The notes below the pieces were generated by a model that was not told where the DNA came from, did not search any database, and was given only the letters and a program-made list of their open reading frames with translations. This document shows, piece after piece, positions 46,901 to 55,162 of a stretch of 64,000 nucleotides of DNA. The stretch's first letter is position 1. Every line of letters begins with the position of its first letter. The stretch is from Candidatus Yaniella excrementigallinarum. Lineage in GTDB: Bacteria; Actinomycetota; Actinomycetes; Actinomycetales; Micrococcaceae. The position numbers and the translations under genes were made by a program. Location of the stretch: positions 1 to 64,000 of the forward strand of contig DXHA01000080.1 in NCBI GenBank assembly GCA_019113675.1. Reading direction: 5' to 3'.

Positions 46901-47461
46901 AACACGGCGCATGCCTCGACCGCCACCGCCAGCAACGGCCTTAACAAACAGCGGAAATCCGATGTCCTCAGCCTGAGCGATTAATTCATCAGCATCGGCT
47001 GAAGGCTCAGTAGATTGCAGTACTGGTACACCGGCGGACTCAGCGGCACGCAATGAAGCAACCTTGTTACCCGTTTTTTCCAGTACTTCAGCTGGCGGTC
47101 CAACAAATGTCAAACCGTTGGCCGCTGCTTTCCGTGCTAGCTCAGCATTTTCAGCAAGGAAACCATAACCTGGGTAGATGGCGTCAGCCCCTGCTTCCAA
47201 AGCAACGTTAATGATGCTATCGACATCAAGATATGCCCGGACAGGGTGACCTTCTTGTCCGATCCGATATGCTTCATCTGCCTTTTGGCGATGAATAGAG
47301 TTTCGATCTTCATACGGGAAGACAGCGACGGTTTTTGCTCCGAGTTCGTTGCATGCGCGGAACGCACGGACAGCAATCTCGCCGCGATTGGCAACCAAAA
47401 CTTTTTTAAACATTGGTGCGTCTCCGTTGCTTTGAGCTGAGTTAACTTCAGGGTCAGCCAA
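43961..47461 (-). CDS. pyc: pyruvate carboxylase
   Basis: 1166 residues: biotin carboxylase with ATP-grasp (KKVLVANRGEIAVRAFRA, GGGGRGMRRV), carboxyltransferase TIM barrel (GVTDTTFRDAHQSLLATRVR with metal ligands), allosteric linker and C-terminal biotinyl domain with the acceptor Lys in IEAMKMEAG. It forms oxaloacetate from pyruvate, replenishing the TCA cycle. The start is a TTG with GGAGG 4 nt upstream; the ATG at 47413, also with a GGAG site, would give the canonical MFKKVL start. Confidence 0.96.
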   Translation of the reverse strand: MADPEVNSAQSNGDAPMFKKVLVANRGEIAVRAFRACNELGAKTVAVFPYEDRNSIHRQKADEAYRIGQEGHPVRAYLDVDSIINVALEAGADAIYPGYGFLAENAELARKAAANGLTFVGPPAEVLEKTGNKVASLRAAESAGVPVLQSTEPSADADELIAQAEDIGFPLFVKAVAGGGGRGMRRVEQAKDLPELLKSAMHEADTAFGDPTAFLEQAVLRPRHIEVQVVADSNGEVVHLFERDCSLQRRHQKVIEIAPAPNLDDDLRQRLYTDAVKFAKAMNYRNAGTVEFLVDTEGERAGEHVFIEMNPRIQVEHTITEEITDVDLVATQLRIAAGASLEDLDIHQDELSSRGSAIQCRITTEDPANDFRPDTGKITAYRSAGGSGIRLDGGTIYTGAEISPHFDSMLVKMSARGRDFATAQRRARRALAEFRVRGVATNIPFLMNVFDNPQFIEGDVATDFIDKNPYLAQVNRSKDRGSRALAYLADVTVNQPYGPRVEGMDPRKKLPHFPGDKSDEPDRSPFDGPSKVAPPTGWRDVLLEKGPEGFAQTLRDHKGLGVTDTTFRDAHQSLLATRVRTRDMLAAAPAVSHLLPNLVSAEVWGGATYDVALRFLAEDPWDRLARFREEMPNIPLQMLLRGRNTVGYTPYPQRVTEAFVEEAADTGVDIFRIFDALNDVNQIIPAITAVRDKTSAVAEAALCYTGNLLDPAEKLYTLDYYLQLAEEMVNAGAHVLAIKDMAGLLRPAAATQLVTALRKNFDLPVHLHTHDTSGGQLATLMAASEAGVDVVDTAVAAMAGTTSQVSMSALVAATDNTARETGLDLVHVSEMEPYWESVREIYAPFESGLPAPTGRIYAHEIPGGQLSNLRQQAIALGLGERFEDIENMYEAANNILGDIVKVTPSSKVVGDLALALVSADADPVDFEQNPRDYDIPDSVIAFLSGQLGDPPGGWPEPFRTKALEGRKATGVEVEDISEEDALQLAETGQTRRTTLNRLLFPGPAAEYQEHVRSYGDTSVLHTRDFLYGMVEGHEHVISLGKGVRLLATLQAVSEANDKGMRTVMVTLNGQQRQVEVRDRSVESNVHEAEKADTSKPGHVPAPFSGTVTVSIDEGTTVEAGDTVATIEAMKMEAGITAPVAGTVSRVVLTAPTPVEGSDLILVIDPA

Positions 47462-47684
47462 GGTACCTCCATGGTGTTTGTGCTGCTGTCACGTGTGGCA
47501 ACAGGCGCTCAGATAGGTCCAAAGATACCAGTACTGTATACATTGAACATCTGTGATACTACCCACGCCCTTAGCCTTTGCAAAAAATATGTACTCGAAC
47601 GCGGCACAGACTGATCTTACCTTTTTGCTTGTTAGAATGTGTTATCGACCAGAACTTCTATTTCATAAATAAGGTGTAATCGTA

Positions 47685-48509
47685 GTGCAGGTTATTTCTA
47701 TTTCCAGCCTCAAAGGCGGCGTTGGTAAGACATCTATAACGCTGGGTTTGGCATCTGCTGCATGGGCTGCAGGCATTTCTACACTGGTCATTGATCTTGA
47801 CCCGCACGCTGATACCACTACTGGTCTAGGAATAAAGCATGACCAGCCTGGTTTAGACATTGGCACGATGTTGCGCAAGCCAAAGCAATATAATATTACC
47901 GATCATGTCGTACCAGCTGGTTGGGTTGAAACTAACCAAAATGAAGAACATCGTGCTGGGACATTGCATGTGGCACGGGGATCTGCCAAGACATCCATGT
48001 TTGAAAAAGTTTCGACTCGTCGTAGAGACCTGAATCGTTTGGCAACCCTACTGGGCGACCTAGATACATATGATCTAGTCCTAGTCGACTGTCCGCCGGC
48101 GCTTAATGGTATTACCCGTATGGCTTGGGCCGCATCTACCGATGTGCTGCTTGTCGCTGAGCCGAGCTTATTTTCCGTCGCGGGAACGGAACGTACATTT
48201 CGCGCGTTAGACTTATTTCAACGTGAGTTTGCCCCAAGACTCAAAAGCTCTGCCGTTGTAGTCAATCGTGTCCGTGCCGCATCTACCGAACACAACTACC
48301 GCATGTCAGAAATGCGTCGGATGTTTGGCAACAGGCTGTTGGACACCCAGGTCGCCGAGACTACTAATTGGCAACAAATCCAAGGGGCCGCTTGGCCTGT
48401 ACATGCCTGGCCAGGCGAAAGCGCTAAGAGTGCTGCGCGCACGTTTGACGACCTGCTTGCAAAGCTTTACGACGTAAAACAGCCGCCTCGCCGAGCACGG
48501 CGCAGCTAA
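47685..48509 (+). CDS. ParA/MinD-type ATPase, stand-alone
   Basis: 274 residues from a GTG with AAGGTG 8 nt upstream; -10 candidate TAGAAT at 47633-47638. Deviant Walker A SSLKGGVGKTSITLGLA at the N-terminus, Walker B LVLVDCPPAL, and VIDLDPHADTTTGLG are visible. There is no ParB or SMC gene beside it, and a second ParA is encoded with scpAB at 57424-58317. It may position a chromosomal, polar or other cargo; the cargo is not apparent. Conserved beside the MerR/BFN/GarA block in Micrococcales as far as I recall. Confidence 0.85.
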   Translation: MQVISISSLKGGVGKTSITLGLASAAWAAGISTLVIDLDPHADTTTGLGIKHDQPGLDIGTMLRKPKQYNITDHVVPAGWVETNQNEEHRAGTLHVARGSAKTSMFEKVSTRRRDLNRLATLLGDLDTYDLVLVDCPPALNGITRMAWAASTDVLLVAEPSLFSVAGTERTFRALDLFQREFAPRLKSSAVVVNRVRAASTEHNYRMSEMRRMFGNRLLDTQVAETTNWQQIQGAAWPVHAWPGESAKSAARTFDDLLAKLYDVKQPPRRARRS

Positions 48510-48535
48510 TCAGCCTCTTATCTCCCCTACGGTCA

Positions 48536-48577
48536 ACATAAAGTCCCCATTATGTATACATAATGGGGACTTTATGT
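48536..48577. terminator. perfect 42-bp palindrome, likely bidirectional terminator
   Basis: Two 21-nt arms (48536-48556 and 48557-48577) are exact reverse complements with no spacer; the core is AAAGTCCCCATTATG and its mirror. It lies between convergent ParA-like and MerR genes. The A/T-rich outer arms around a GGGGAC stem fit a terminator usable from both sides. Confidence 0.75.
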
Positions 48578-48599
48578 AAAAGTTTTCTTAGGGAAAGCC

Positions 48600-49193
48600 T
48601 CAAGAGGCTGTTTGACGGCGTGCCTGACGCCGCAGGGCTAATTCATCACCCGGGAATTCTTCGTCTGTGGAGCTACCGTCTGCCAATCGTTCGGCAGGCA
48701 GTTCTGATAATGTCCCCTCAACTTCACGCCAGACTCGTCCTACAGCAATGCCGTAAACCCCTTGGCCACCCTGAACTAGATCAATCACTTCGTCAGCTGA
48801 AGTACATTCATAAACGGATGCGCCATCAGACATCAAAGTGATTTGTGCAAGGTCTTCAACTCCGCGTTCACGCAGGTGTTCTACGGCAGTTCGTATCTGC
48901 TGTAGAGAAACTCCAGTATCGAGTAAACGCTTTACAACTTTTAGCACGAGGACATCGCGAAATGAATATAACCGCTGGGTTCCTGACCCTTCTGCACCAC
49001 GCAGTGAGGGCACAACAAGACCGGTACGGGCCCAGTAGTCCAGCTGGCGGTAGGTGATACCTGCTGCTTTGGAAGCTGTAGGACCACGGTAACCGTGATC
49101 ATTATCTAGCCACGGTGCATCATCGTTAAACAACATGCCCTGATTGTCAGAGTTAAAATACTGACTCTGCCCTGAATCACTGGTGTGAGACAC
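48600..49193 (-). CDS. MerR family regulator, Rv1830-like
   Basis: 197 residues from a GTG with AGGAGG 8 nt upstream. The winged helix begins ASKAAGITYRQLDYWARTGLV at about 40; the wing is followed by RLYSFRDVLVLKVVKRLLD, and LLDTGVSLQQIRTAV leads to a dimerisation helix. The C-terminus carries a region (ECTSADEVIDLVQGGQGVYGIAVG) common to the Rv1828/Rv1830 type rather than metal-binding Cys. In mycobacteria it closes the garA-Rv1828-Rv1829-Rv1830 block, the same order as here. Ligand unknown. Confidence 0.88.
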   Translation of the reverse strand: MSHTSDSGQSQYFNSDNQGMLFNDDAPWLDNDHGYRGPTASKAAGITYRQLDYWARTGLVVPSLRGAEGSGTQRLYSFRDVLVLKVVKRLLDTGVSLQQIRTAVEHLRERGVEDLAQITLMSDGASVYECTSADEVIDLVQGGQGVYGIAVGRVWREVEGTLSELPAERLADGSSTDEEFPGDELALRRQARRQTAS

Positions 49194-49260
49194 TAGGGGT
49201 TCCTCCTGCTGATCTATTCCACGCGGGGAAGTTTGCTAAGCACATCACCCGTAACTGCAT

Positions 49261-49277
49261 CGCATAACGGTTACGCA
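49261..49277. repeat. imperfect dyad upstream of the MerR gene
   Basis: The 17-bp sequence CGCATAACGGTTACGCA has TAAC-G-GTTA at its centre and GC pairs outside. It is 68-84 bp before the MerR start. MerR proteins usually bind dyads in their own promoters, so it is a candidate autoregulatory site. Confidence 0.35.
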
Positions 49278-49378
49278 ATAATGCTCTCATAGATACCGTG
49301 GAACTTGTAGTCTTCTACGCTATTCCCGTTATGGGGCCGGGTCAAAGACCCAGCGACAAAAGCCAGTTCGTGTCGAAA

Positions 49379-49969
49379 CTATTTTTCAGAAGGCCCAGTC
49401 TCCTCGTCATCATCGTGATCCGTATCATCATCTTCGGCCGTATCATTTGGAGTGAGGAAATCTTCCGGATTGAGATCTTTAAGAAATTCTCGAAATTCTT
49501 CGACACTTTCTTCTGGGATCTCTGGTTGGACTTCAGGTGGCTCAATATTAAGTTCAGCTGCAACGTCACCTTCAGTCAGGTCTATCCCGGCCGCTTCCAG
49601 CACGTCTTCTGTGGCGTAGACAGCGACGCCGGCAAACAGTGCTGCAGCTACGGCATCAGATGCCCGTGAATCGACGGTGGTGCCTGATTTCAGCATGAGT
49701 TCTGCATAAAATACGTCGTCGTCTACTTTGGCAATGCGCACAGCCTCAATGGGATCGCCGGCTTGTTGTAAAGCCTCAACCAGTAGCTGGTGAGTCGTTG
49801 GTCGTGGGGTGTCCACGCCCTGTTGCGCGAGTCCGATAGCGGTACCTTCTGACGGACCAATCCATAACCGCAGTATTCGTTGGGTTTCCTGGTGCAATAA
49901 CAAAAGAATGGGTTGGTTGCCAGGCAGCACAATTCGAATTTCAAGGACCTTCATTACTATGTCGGCCAT
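49379..49969 (-). CDS. bifunctional nuclease family protein (DUF151), Rv1829-like
   Basis: 196 residues with the BFN domain over the first 130 (LWIGPSEGTAIGLAQQGV, then RPTTHQLL and SRASDAVAAALFAGVAVYA). An acidic Glu/Asp-rich tail of about 50 residues follows. Plant homologues show RNase and DNase activity; the bacterial role is unsettled. It is flanked by two MerR genes, as in mycobacteria. Confidence 0.88.
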   Translation of the reverse strand: MADIVMKVLEIRIVLPGNQPILLLLHQETQRILRLWIGPSEGTAIGLAQQGVDTPRPTTHQLLVEALQQAGDPIEAVRIAKVDDDVFYAELMLKSGTTVDSRASDAVAAALFAGVAVYATEDVLEAAGIDLTEGDVAAELNIEPPEVQPEIPEESVEEFREFLKDLNPEDFLTPNDTAEDDDTDHDDDEETGPSEK

Positions 49970-50012
49970 GGCGAAGCTCCCTTATCGTAATAGCCATTCA
50001 AGCTAGGCGTAA

Positions 50013-50762
50013 TTAACTGTCCATATCTGCAATTTCAGCACTGACGACACCAGCATGCAAGCTTAGACAAGCCTGAGTGATCTCCCGTGCCGCTTCAGTG
50101 ACACGTTCTTGTGAAATTTCACCGTTGTGTTGCAGCAGCCCTGAGGTTGCTTGCTCAACCATTCCTAGTTCACGATCGACTGCGATCCGAATTGGGCGTA
50201 GATGTCGGGCCTCAAAACCAAATTTGGTCAAGGTCACCGCTGCGCGCGCCACTTTGAGACAATGATCGTCATAGCGACCCGTCTCATTCGGCCAGATTAG
50301 CCGATACGATTCTAAGGTCTTCATCAGATCATCTGATGCACCAGACATACCTTGAAGCTCGGCACGCGACATAGGGCGAATGTGCCCGCTAAGCTCTTGG
50401 GCAAGTTGTTGAGATACTGACCTCGGTTCAAGCCGTAAGCCTCCCGGCAAGGACTCTGGACGTTTTCCAGCGTCGATAGCGTCCAGGTAGTCTTTGATGA
50501 CTTTTAGCGGAAGAAACTGATCCCGTTGTAACGCCAGAATAAAGCGCAAGCGGTCCACATCTGCAACGGTGTATTTTCGATAGCCCGCAGGAGTTCGAGC
50601 AGGTGTGATGAGACCGCGTTCTTCCAGAAAACGTACTTTGGATGCCCTGACTTCTGGGAACTCTGCGTTTATGTGTTCTAGGACTTCTCCAATCGCCATA
50701 AGCGCTTGCGAACGGTGCGGCGCAACTGACGAGACTGGTCGGGGTTTTGGGAAAGCGGACAA
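50013..50762 (-). CDS. ftsR: MerR family regulator FtsR (Rv1828-like)
   Basis: 249 residues. The helix-turn-helix near 22-90 includes SKVRFLEERGLITPARTPAGYRKYTVADVDRL and DQFLPLKVIKDYL; a helical C-terminal domain (about 150-240) replaces metal-sensing loops. The Corynebacterium orthologue FtsR activates ftsZ transcription. The gene lies after garA in the conserved block. ftsZ at 12025-13203 is a plausible target here, by inference. Confidence 0.9.
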   Translation of the reverse strand: MSAFPKPRPVSSVAPHRSQALMAIGEVLEHINAEFPEVRASKVRFLEERGLITPARTPAGYRKYTVADVDRLRFILALQRDQFLPLKVIKDYLDAIDAGKRPESLPGGLRLEPRSVSQQLAQELSGHIRPMSRAELQGMSGASDDLMKTLESYRLIWPNETGRYDDHCLKVARAAVTLTKFGFEARHLRPIRIAVDRELGMVEQATSGLLQHNGEISQERVTEAAREITQACLSLHAGVVSAEIADMDS

Positions 50763-50841
50763 TTAGCTCAGACCTTTTCGATATCTAGAACCGGTATAGC
50801 TAGTTACCGGTCTATCGACCGGCAACTAGGCTGCGATAGAA

Positions 50842-51294
50842 CTAGTTGCTAGTTTGTTGTGTACCTGCATAGTACGACAAACGAAACTTACCAATCTGTA
50901 GTTCCATCCCGGTACGTAATTCAATCGAATCTACTCGGTCGTTGTTGATATAGGTGCCATTTAACGAACCGGCATCTACTACTTTAAAACCGTCGGCATA
51001 ACGCTCAAAAGTAGCATGTTGACGCGATACGGTCACGTCATCCAAAAAGATGTCAGCATCGGGATGGCGTCCAACGGTTACGTTGTCCTGGTCAAGCAAA
51101 AAGCGGGCACCTCGATTCGGGCCCTCGTGTGCAACTAGTAGGGCTGAGCCAACTGGCAAAGCTTCTACCGCTGCACGCTCTTCGGCTTCTAGGTGCAGGT
51201 TTTTCAGCGGTTCAAGCTTGGGCAACCCTACGGTTGTTGGCTCAATCTCAGAATTTTCTTCTGAGTTACCAGGAACGGGGTTATCTGTTGTCAT
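50842..51294 (-). CDS. garA: GarA/OdhI FHA-domain regulator
   Basis: 150 residues from the ATG at 51294 (AAGGAG 9 nt upstream). The FHA domain (about 48-140) has VGRHPDADIFLDD, VSRQHATFER and GSLNGTYIN. Unphosphorylated GarA/OdhI binds and inhibits 2-oxoglutarate dehydrogenase and acts on glutamate enzymes; phosphorylation of an N-terminal TT pair switches it off. Here the pair is T20-T21 in PTTVGLP, without the canonical ETTSVF surroundings. It heads the block garA-ftsR-BFN-merR. Confidence 0.93.
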   Translation of the reverse strand: MTTDNPVPGNSEENSEIEPTTVGLPKLEPLKNLHLEAEERAAVEALPVGSALLVAHEGPNRGARFLLDQDNVTVGRHPDADIFLDDVTVSRQHATFERYADGFKVVDAGSLNGTYINNDRVDSIELRTGMELQIGKFRLSYYAGTQQTSN

Positions 51295-51577
51295 GCCTGA
51301 GCGCTCCTTGTTGTACAAAATAACTGGTGACTCATATCCCTGAGTCACCCTGGCTCATATAGTTTAGCTGATTGGCTTCATGAATTCACTGCTTGAACGA
51401 ACAGCCACGGTAGCAAAATAGCCTGTCGCACCGTAGATTGAATACTTTCTAGCTAAGAATAAAACATAATGCCAGTAATTCTAGAGCACCATCGCACTCG
51501 GCACGATATTGCATTATATTTTCGGAAGTCAGCAGATGATCCAACATCCTTAGTCCTAAACGAACCAAGGACGTTTT

Positions 51578-51654
51578 TGGTCGGGCTGACAGGATTTGAA
51601 CCTGCGACCCCATCTCCCCCAGAGATGTGCGCTACCAAGCTGCGCCACAGCCCG
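51578..51654 (-). tRNA. tRNA-Pro (anticodon GGG)
   Basis: A 77-nt tRNA on the minus strand: acceptor CGGGCTG pairs with the 3' CAGCCCG; the D arm, an anticodon stem CATCT/AGATG with loop CTGGGGG (anticodon GGG), and T-arm GTTCAAATC are present. The 3' CCA is encoded (complement of 51578-51580). It stands alone downstream of der. Confidence 0.95.
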
Positions 51655-51766
51655 TTCTAGTGCCCCTTGTGAGGCCCAGATCCTCGGGATACTCTACACT
51701 ATAAAAATCAAATTCCCGAATCGGCAGATATCACAGATCGCCTTTATCACCGAGGATGCTCGGCGA

Positions 51767-53275
51767 CTAACGACGGCGCCGTTCACGAACGCGCATGGTT
51801 ATTTCTATCGGGCTACCCCGGAATCCAAAGAATCTGCGCAGTCGGTTCATGATGAAGCGACGGTAGCCGGGGTCCAAGAAGCCAGTGGTGAATAGAATAA
51901 ACTTTGGTGGTCTGATTGATGATTGTGTCGCAAACAAGATCCGCGGTTGTTTACCGCCTCGTACTGGGTGAGGATGAGCAGCCACCAGTTCACCGATAAA
52001 TGAGTTAAGTTTACCCGTGGGGATACGAGTTTCCCAAGAATCTAGTGCCGTTTTTAGGGCCGGCACTAACCGGTTTTTATGCCATCCGGTCTTTGCCGAG
52101 AGGTTGATCCGTGGTGCCCAGTTGACGTGCTGTAAATCCAAATCAATTTCACGTTCAAGATCATGACGCCGGTCTTCATCCATCAAATCCCATTTATTAA
52201 ACACCAGCACCATAGCCCGGCCAGAATCCAAAACCATCTGAATAATGCGCACATCTTGTTCGCTCAGCGATTGAGAGGCCTCTAATATGACAATGGCGAC
52301 TTCTGAACGGTCAAGTGCAGCTCGAGTGCGCAGGGATGCGTAATAATCGGATCCAGAGGCCATGTGTTGGCGACGACGGATCCCGGCCGTATCAATAAAT
52401 TCCCAGACCTCCCCATCGATTTGTACCAGTTCATCCACTGGGTCGCGAGTCGTGCCTGCTATGTCATCAACCACCGCACGTGTCTCACCAGCAAGAGAAT
52501 TTAACAGCGAAGACTTACCGACATTCGGGCGCCCTACGATTGCCACACGGCGAGGCCCTTGTGCCGTCAGTACATCTTTATAGGCGGATTCTTCAGGTAA
52601 CTTATCAACCAAAACATCCAGCAGATCGGCAGTGCCACGTCCATGCAGACCAGACACGGGGTGAGGATAACCAAAACCAAGCCCCCATAATGCCGCAGCA
52701 TCAGACTCTTGAGATTGACCATCGACCTTATTAGCAGCCAAAACGATAGGTTTGCCCGCTTTGCGCAGCATCTTTACGATGGCCTCATCCGTGGCAGTGA
52801 TTCCTACTGCGGCATCGACGACGAAAAGTACCGCATCGGCAATATCCACGGCACGCTCTGCCTGGTCAGCGACCTTCGCTGCCAGCCCTTTAACCCCGTA
52901 TTCCCATCCACCGGTATCTGCGACGGTGAATAGTTTGCCATTCCATTCGGCTTCGTAAAATACGCGGTCACGTGTGACGCCTGGGACGTCTTCAACCACT
53001 GCTTGACGCCGTCCGATAATACGATTGACCAACGTGGATTTGCCGACGTTGGGGCGGCCCACAATAGCGACCACAGGCGGAACAAAGTTATGTACTTCAG
53101 CTTTTTCATCAGCGTCGAAGCCTGCCAGGATTGCTTGGTCTTCTTCTTCCAGGTCATACTGCTGTAAGCCAGCAAGATATGCATCAGTACGAGCTTGGTG
53201 CTCGGCATCGGTCAGCTGTGCCAAGTCCTCATCGACCGTGTCGGCTCCTGACGGGGTGTATTCTTCTTCAGTCAT
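51767..53275 (-). CDS. der: ribosome biogenesis GTPase Der (EngA)
   Basis: 502 residues with two tandem GTPase domains: first P-loop [14 protein letters not shown] near residue 73, second [14 protein letters not shown] near 248, with switch and NKxD motifs AANKVDG and VFNKWDL. A KH-like C-terminal domain ends in basic residues. Der assembles the 50S subunit. About 60 acidic N-terminal residues precede the first domain, common in actinobacteria. It follows cmk by 9 bp. Confidence 0.97.
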   Translation of the reverse strand: MTEEEYTPSGADTVDEDLAQLTDAEHQARTDAYLAGLQQYDLEEEDQAILAGFDADEKAEVHNFVPPVVAIVGRPNVGKSTLVNRIIGRRQAVVEDVPGVTRDRVFYEAEWNGKLFTVADTGGWEYGVKGLAAKVADQAERAVDIADAVLFVVDAAVGITATDEAIVKMLRKAGKPIVLAANKVDGQSQESDAAALWGLGFGYPHPVSGLHGRGTADLLDVLVDKLPEESAYKDVLTAQGPRRVAIVGRPNVGKSSLLNSLAGETRAVVDDIAGTTRDPVDELVQIDGEVWEFIDTAGIRRRQHMASGSDYYASLRTRAALDRSEVAIVILEASQSLSEQDVRIIQMVLDSGRAMVLVFNKWDLMDEDRRHDLEREIDLDLQHVNWAPRINLSAKTGWHKNRLVPALKTALDSWETRIPTGKLNSFIGELVAAHPHPVRGGKQPRILFATQSSIRPPKFILFTTGFLDPGYRRFIMNRLRRFFGFRGSPIEITMRVRERRRR

Positions 53276-53284
53276 AATACTTTC

Positions 53285-53986
53285 TTACATACCATCGGCG
53301 TTAACCTGACGCTGAATTTCAGCCAGGACAACAGTTACGGTATCTTCCAAGGAAAGATCGGAAGTATCGATTTCAACGACGCCGTCGGCAGGGGTCATGA
53401 AATCGACGAGAGCGGAGTCTTTTTTGTCCCGGTCAATCACATCAGTTTCTACGTTTGATGGGTCCTGTTCGGTCTCGCGCAATTGCTGGCTGCGGCGTGC
53501 CATGCGAACGCTTGGTGATGCGGTAAGTAAAATTCTAGCTTGAGCATCAGGCGCCACCACCGTAGTAATATCTCGACCTTCGACCACGATACGTGGTCGA
53601 GCATCAATAGCTTGGCGTTGTAATGTAACCAAATGCTGGCGCACAGCCTTGCGGGTGGACAAAACCGACACGTTGGCTGTCACTTCATCCGAACGGATAG
53701 CTTCGGTAATGTCACGACCATCAAGCACGAGAGTGAAATTGTTAGGGTTGAGATCCTGTGCCAGTGGCATGCGTGTGATCAGATCGGTGATCTGTGACGT
53801 TTCGACGTTGTCCGGGTCGGCAAGATTCAAGCCATTTTGCATACACCATAACGTAGCGGCACGGTAATTAGCACCGGTATCCAAATAACTTAGACCAAGT
53901 TCTTGAGCAACCCAACGAGCAATCGTGGACTTCCCGGTACCCGAAGGACCGTCAATGGCAATAACAAACCGAGGCTGTGCTGACAT
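53285..53986 (-). CDS. cmk: cytidylate kinase
   Basis: 233 residues. The P-loop is IDGPSGTGKSTIARWVA; the NMP-binding region contains LDTGANYRAATLW and the VVEGRDITTVVAP motif. It phosphorylates CMP and dCMP. The start ATG directly abuts the tyrA stop codon. Length is normal. Confidence 0.96.
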   Translation of the reverse strand: MSAQPRFVIAIDGPSGTGKSTIARWVAQELGLSYLDTGANYRAATLWCMQNGLNLADPDNVETSQITDLITRMPLAQDLNPNNFTLVLDGRDITEAIRSDEVTANVSVLSTRKAVRQHLVTLQRQAIDARPRIVVEGRDITTVVAPDAQARILLTASPSVRMARRSQQLRETEQDPSNVETDVIDRDKKDSALVDFMTPADGVVEIDTSDLSLEDTVTVVLAEIQRQVNADGM

Positions 53987-55162
53987 TTAAAGTACCTTCC
54001 ATCCAAGACTGGTCAATGAATCGATGAGATGTTGTTTACGACCGGGAACCACTGCTATTTCTAGCATACCGACTTGGTAGCCGGATGAGTGATCCATTCT
54101 CAAGTCTTCCACGTTCACCCCAGCGTCGGCCACCGCCTGCAATGCGGAAACTATCGCTCCGGGAGTGTCGTCAACTAAGACGGTAACCATAGCAAATGCT
54201 TCGGCCGGTCCTCCGTGTTTACCTGGGATACGGGCCTGACCACGGTTGCCTTCATGCAGTAATTGAGCGACGTCCAGACGAGATCCCGAAGCAAACGGCT
54301 GACTCAAGGTTTGGATTAACCGGTCAAGATCAGCCTTCATGCCGTGTAGTTCTGGCAGGATTTGTTCAGCATTGGCAGTCAATATTTGTACCCAAAGGCC
54401 ACCGTCCGATGCCGCAATTCGTGTAGTATCACGCAGGCCGTTACCAGCCAATTGTAAAGCCTGGGCCGATGTATCTTGCAGCCGTGATGCCAGTAAGGAT
54501 GCGGCAATTTGGGGTAGATGACTGATCTGTGCGACTGCAGCATCATGTTGTGCTGCAGTCATATGGTAAATGGTGGCACCCAATAAACGGGCAACATCGG
54601 AGGCAGTATTAATGACGTATTGAGGCGTCGCCTCAGATGTGCACAACACCCAGGGAGCCGCTGTAAATAATTCGCCTCGTGCAGCAACTGGGCCTGAACG
54701 TTCCCTGCCGGCCATTGGGTGTGTTCCGATGTACCGTTGGGAATCGTTTTGGCTAATTCGCCCGGTTATAACCCCAGCGGATACCGCGTTGGCAATAGCC
54801 GTCTTAACCGAGGCAATATCCATGACCACTGCATTGGGCCAACGCTGTAACGCGGTAATAACTTCTTCACCCGTTACATCCGGTGGTGCAGCGACTATAA
54901 CCGTTCCCGGTTCATCTGCATCGCTTAGGACACGTCCTGCGCCGATATCTTCTGCTACTCCTTGTGCAGACGGCGAAGGATCGCTCAGCAACACATCGAT
55001 GCCTGCTGCGCGCAGTCCTAAACCTATAGAGGCACCCAATAGCCCAGTACCAATAATTAAGGCAGGTTGGCGAATTGTGTGATGCTTGGAAATCGATTCG
55101 GTTGCTGCAGCTAATGATGCGGTGTCGACGATCTCAGTTCGGGAGAAACGTGGCGTGGTCAT
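53987..55162 (-). CDS. tyrA: prephenate dehydrogenase
   Basis: 391 residues: NAD site LIIGTGLLGASIGLGLRAAG near residue 35, the catalytic-region THPMAGRERSGP and a helical dimer domain, then a C-terminal ACT domain (about 320-391, VLVDDTPGAIVSALQAVADAG) that probably senses tyrosine. It makes 4-hydroxyphenylpyruvate. It overlaps rluB by 4 bp (ATGA). Arogenate dehydrogenase activity is an alternative. Confidence 0.92.
   Translation of the reverse strand: MTTPRFSRTEIVDTASLAAATESISKHHTIRQPALIIGTGLLGASIGLGLRAAGIDVLLSDPSPSAQGVAEDIGAGRVLSDADEPGTVIVAAPPDVTGEEVITALQRWPNAVVMDIASVKTAIANAVSAGVITGRISQNDSQRYIGTHPMAGRERSGPVAARGELFTAAPWVLCTSEATPQYVINTASDVARLLGATIYHMTAAQHDAAVAQISHLPQIAASLLASRLQDTSAQALQLAGNGLRDTTRIAASDGGLWVQILTANAEQILPELHGMKADLDRLIQTLSQPFASGSRLDVAQLLHEGNRGQARIPGKHGGPAEAFAMVTVLVDDTPGAIVSALQAVADAGVNVEDLRMDHSSGYQVGMLEIAVVPGRKQHLIDSLTSLGWKVL

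Noticed and set aside
51578..51654. tRNA-Pro as an integration site of a mobile element
   Set aside because: No integrase or repeated tRNA 3' end was seen; flanks are core genes der and garA.
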